Source of the DNA: an uncultured Paracoccus sp.
Lineage (GTDB): Bacteria; Pseudomonadota; Alphaproteobacteria; Rhodobacterales; Rhodobacteraceae
Direction of reading: 5' to 3'
DNA: 64,000 nt
Assembly: GCF_947496875.1 (NCBI RefSeq)
Contig: NZ_CANMEH010000003.1
Span: 248,001-312,000 of the forward strand
The notes beneath the pieces were generated by a model. It worked only from the letters and a program-made list of their open reading frames with translations, was not told the origin of the DNA and searched no databases. How positions within the stretch are numbered: the first letter of the stretch is position 1; the number at the start of each line of letters is the position of its first letter. Positions 62,821 through 64,000 of this stretch are shown in pieces. The position numbers and the translations under genes were made by a program.

Positions 62821-64000
62821 ATGAGGACCAAGGACAAACCCTGGCTGTTCAGGACCTACGCCGGACATTCGACGGCGGCCAAGTCGAACGCCCTTTACCG
62901 CAGCAACCTGTCGAAGGGGCAGACGGGGCTCTCCGTCGCTTTCGATCTTCCCACCCAGACCGGCTATGACAGCGACCACGTGCTGGCCAGGGGCGAGGTC
63001 GGAAAGGTCGGCGTGCCGGTCGGCCATCTGGGGGACATGCGGGCACTGTTCGACCAGATCCCGCTGGAGAAGATGAACACCTCGATGACGATCAACGCGA
63101 CGGCCCCATGGCTGCTGGCGCTGTACATCGCCGTCGCCGAGGAGCAGGGCGCCGACGTGGCGCAGCTGCAGGGCACGGTGCAGAATGACATCATCAAGGA
63201 ATATCTGTCCCGCGGCACCTATATCTGCCCGCCCAAGCCGAGCCTGCGGATGATCACCGACGTGGCCGCCTACACGGCCGAGCATCTTCCCAAGTGGAAC
63301 CCGATGAACGTCTGTTCCTATCATCTGCAGGAGGCGGGGGCGACGCCGGAACAGGAACTGGCCTATGCGCTGGCGACGGGCATCGCGGTACTCGACGACC
63401 TGAAGGGAAAGGTGGATGCCGCCGATTTCCCTGCGATGGTGGGGCGGATCAGCTTCTTCGTGAATGCCGGCATCCGCTTCGTGACGGAACTCTGCAAGAT
63501 GCGTGCCTTCACCGAGCTGTGGGACGAGATCTGTCGCGATCGCTACGGGATCGAGGAGGAGAAGTACCGGCGCTTCCGGTATGGCGTGCAGGTCAACAGC
63601 CTCGGGCTGACGGAGCAGCAGCCGGAAAACAATGTCTACCGCATCCTCATCGAGATGCTGGCCGTGACGCTGTCCAGGAACGCGCGGGCCCGGGCCGTGC
63701 AACTGCCCGCCTGGAACGAGGCGCTGGGACTGCCCCGCCCCTTCGACCAGCAGTGGTCGCTGCGCATGCAGCAGATCATGGCCTACGAGACCGACCTGCT
63801 GGAATTTGACGATCTGTTCGACGGCAACCCTGCCATCGCTGCCAAGGTCGATGAACTGAAGCAGCGCGCCCGCGACGAGTTGGCGACGCTCGACGCCATG
63901 GGTGGGGCGATCGCGTCCATCGACTACATGAAGTCGCGACTGGTCGAGGCGAATGCTGCGCGGCTGAACCGGGTCGAGGATGGCGAGACGATCGTAGTGG
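62821..64000 (+). CDS. ecm: Ethylmalonyl-CoA mutase-type B12 mutase, N-terminal part (3' end outside window)
   Basis: 393 codons run to the right edge without a stop. The start MRTKDKPWLFRTYAGHSTA follows GGAAAGG. Highly conserved blocks are GQTGLSVAFDLPTQTGYDSDH, MNTSMTINATAPWLLALYIA, LQGTVQNDIIKEYLSRGTYI and WNPMNVCSYHLQEAGATP, which belong to the coenzyme B12-dependent acyl-CoA mutase large domain, subfamily MeaA/Ecm. It would convert ethylmalonyl-CoA to methylsuccinyl-CoA in acetyl-CoA assimilation. The C-terminal cobalamin-binding domain lies beyond the window. Telling it from methylmalonyl-CoA mutase rests on the N-terminal likeness. Confidence 0.88.
   Translation, partial: MRTKDKPWLFRTYAGHSTAAKSNALYRSNLSKGQTGLSVAFDLPTQTGYDSDHVLARGEVGKVGVPVGHLGDMRALFDQIPLEKMNTSMTINATAPWLLALYIAVAEEQGADVAQLQGTVQNDIIKEYLSRGTYICPPKPSLRMITDVAAYTAEHLPKWNPMNVCSYHLQEAGATPEQELAYALATGIAVLDDLKGKVDAADFPAMVGRISFFVNAGIRFVTELCKMRAFTELWDEICRDRYGIEEEKYRRFRYGVQVNSLGLTEQQPENNVYRILIEMLAVTLSRNARARAVQLPAWNEALGLPRPFDQQWSLRMQQIMAYETDLLEFDDLFDGNPAIAAKVDELKQRARDELATLDAMGGAIASIDYMKSRLVEANAARLNRVEDGETIVV

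Overview
The window is about 64 kb of GC-rich DNA from an alphaproteobacterium, most likely Rhodobacterales (Rhodobacteraceae/Paracoccaceae type). The evidence is a CckA-type hybrid histidine kinase, recA preceded by an alphaproteobacterial SOS box (GAAC-N7-GAAC), an HprK/RapZ/EIIA/HPr cluster of the nitrogen-type PTS next to ATP-dependent pckA, and an ethylmalonyl-CoA mutase-type gene at the right edge. Genus and replicon cannot be fixed from the sequence alone. No rRNA, CRISPR array, prophage module or replication origin was seen. There is one tRNA, Arg(CCG).

Left part (1-16.7 kb), mostly ordinary genes: a thioredoxin-fold protein with phosphoglycolate phosphatase; a rhodanese/phosphatase-like sulfur transferase with a SulP anion permease; a periplasmic sorbosone-dehydrogenase-like enzyme (frameshifted) coupled to a diheme cytochrome c; a SAF-domain oxidoreductase behind a 7-copy 8-bp tandem repeat; a three-gene MacB-like ABC export cassette (ATPase, FtsX permease, HlyD adaptor); a PLP decarboxylase; cysK with a cupin; and a winged-helix/TPR regulator.

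Middle part (16.7-31.5 kb), an accessory and visibly damaged region between that regulator and the tRNA-Arg/recA core. It opens with a decayed IS3-family transposase. A two-gene CBASS-like operon follows: a CD-NTase cyclase and an E2-like protein with a SEC-C zinc motif, with no adjacent effector. Next come a glycosyltransferase/SPW-repeat chimera, an HWE-type histidine kinase, a GH1-RmlD fusion and a second SPW fragment in the opposite orientation. Then come a TIR-domain protein, a NERD-UvrD-type helicase pseudogene with two nonsense codons and an internal deletion, a beta-propeller protein, an HpaB/AbfD-like enzyme with TetR and isochorismatase-family neighbours, and a frameshifted DUF429-like gene. 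The region looks like a defence and cell-surface island undergoing decay.

Right part (31.5-64 kb), core genes: tRNA-Arg, recA, cckA, an rsmB-like methyltransferase, a HIBADH-family dehydrogenase with a cupin, a penicillin acylase-family hydrolase, two cyclophilins, pgk, a CoiA-like gene, carB, a small AT-richer insert with a secreted amidase and a trypsin-like protease, a BrnA-like orphan, an FAD oxidoreductase, thiBPQ under a TPP riboswitch, aroC, gshA, the HPr/EIIA/RapZ/HprK cluster, pckA and ecm. The chvI-chvG pair usually found between pckA and hprK in relatives is absent from this junction.
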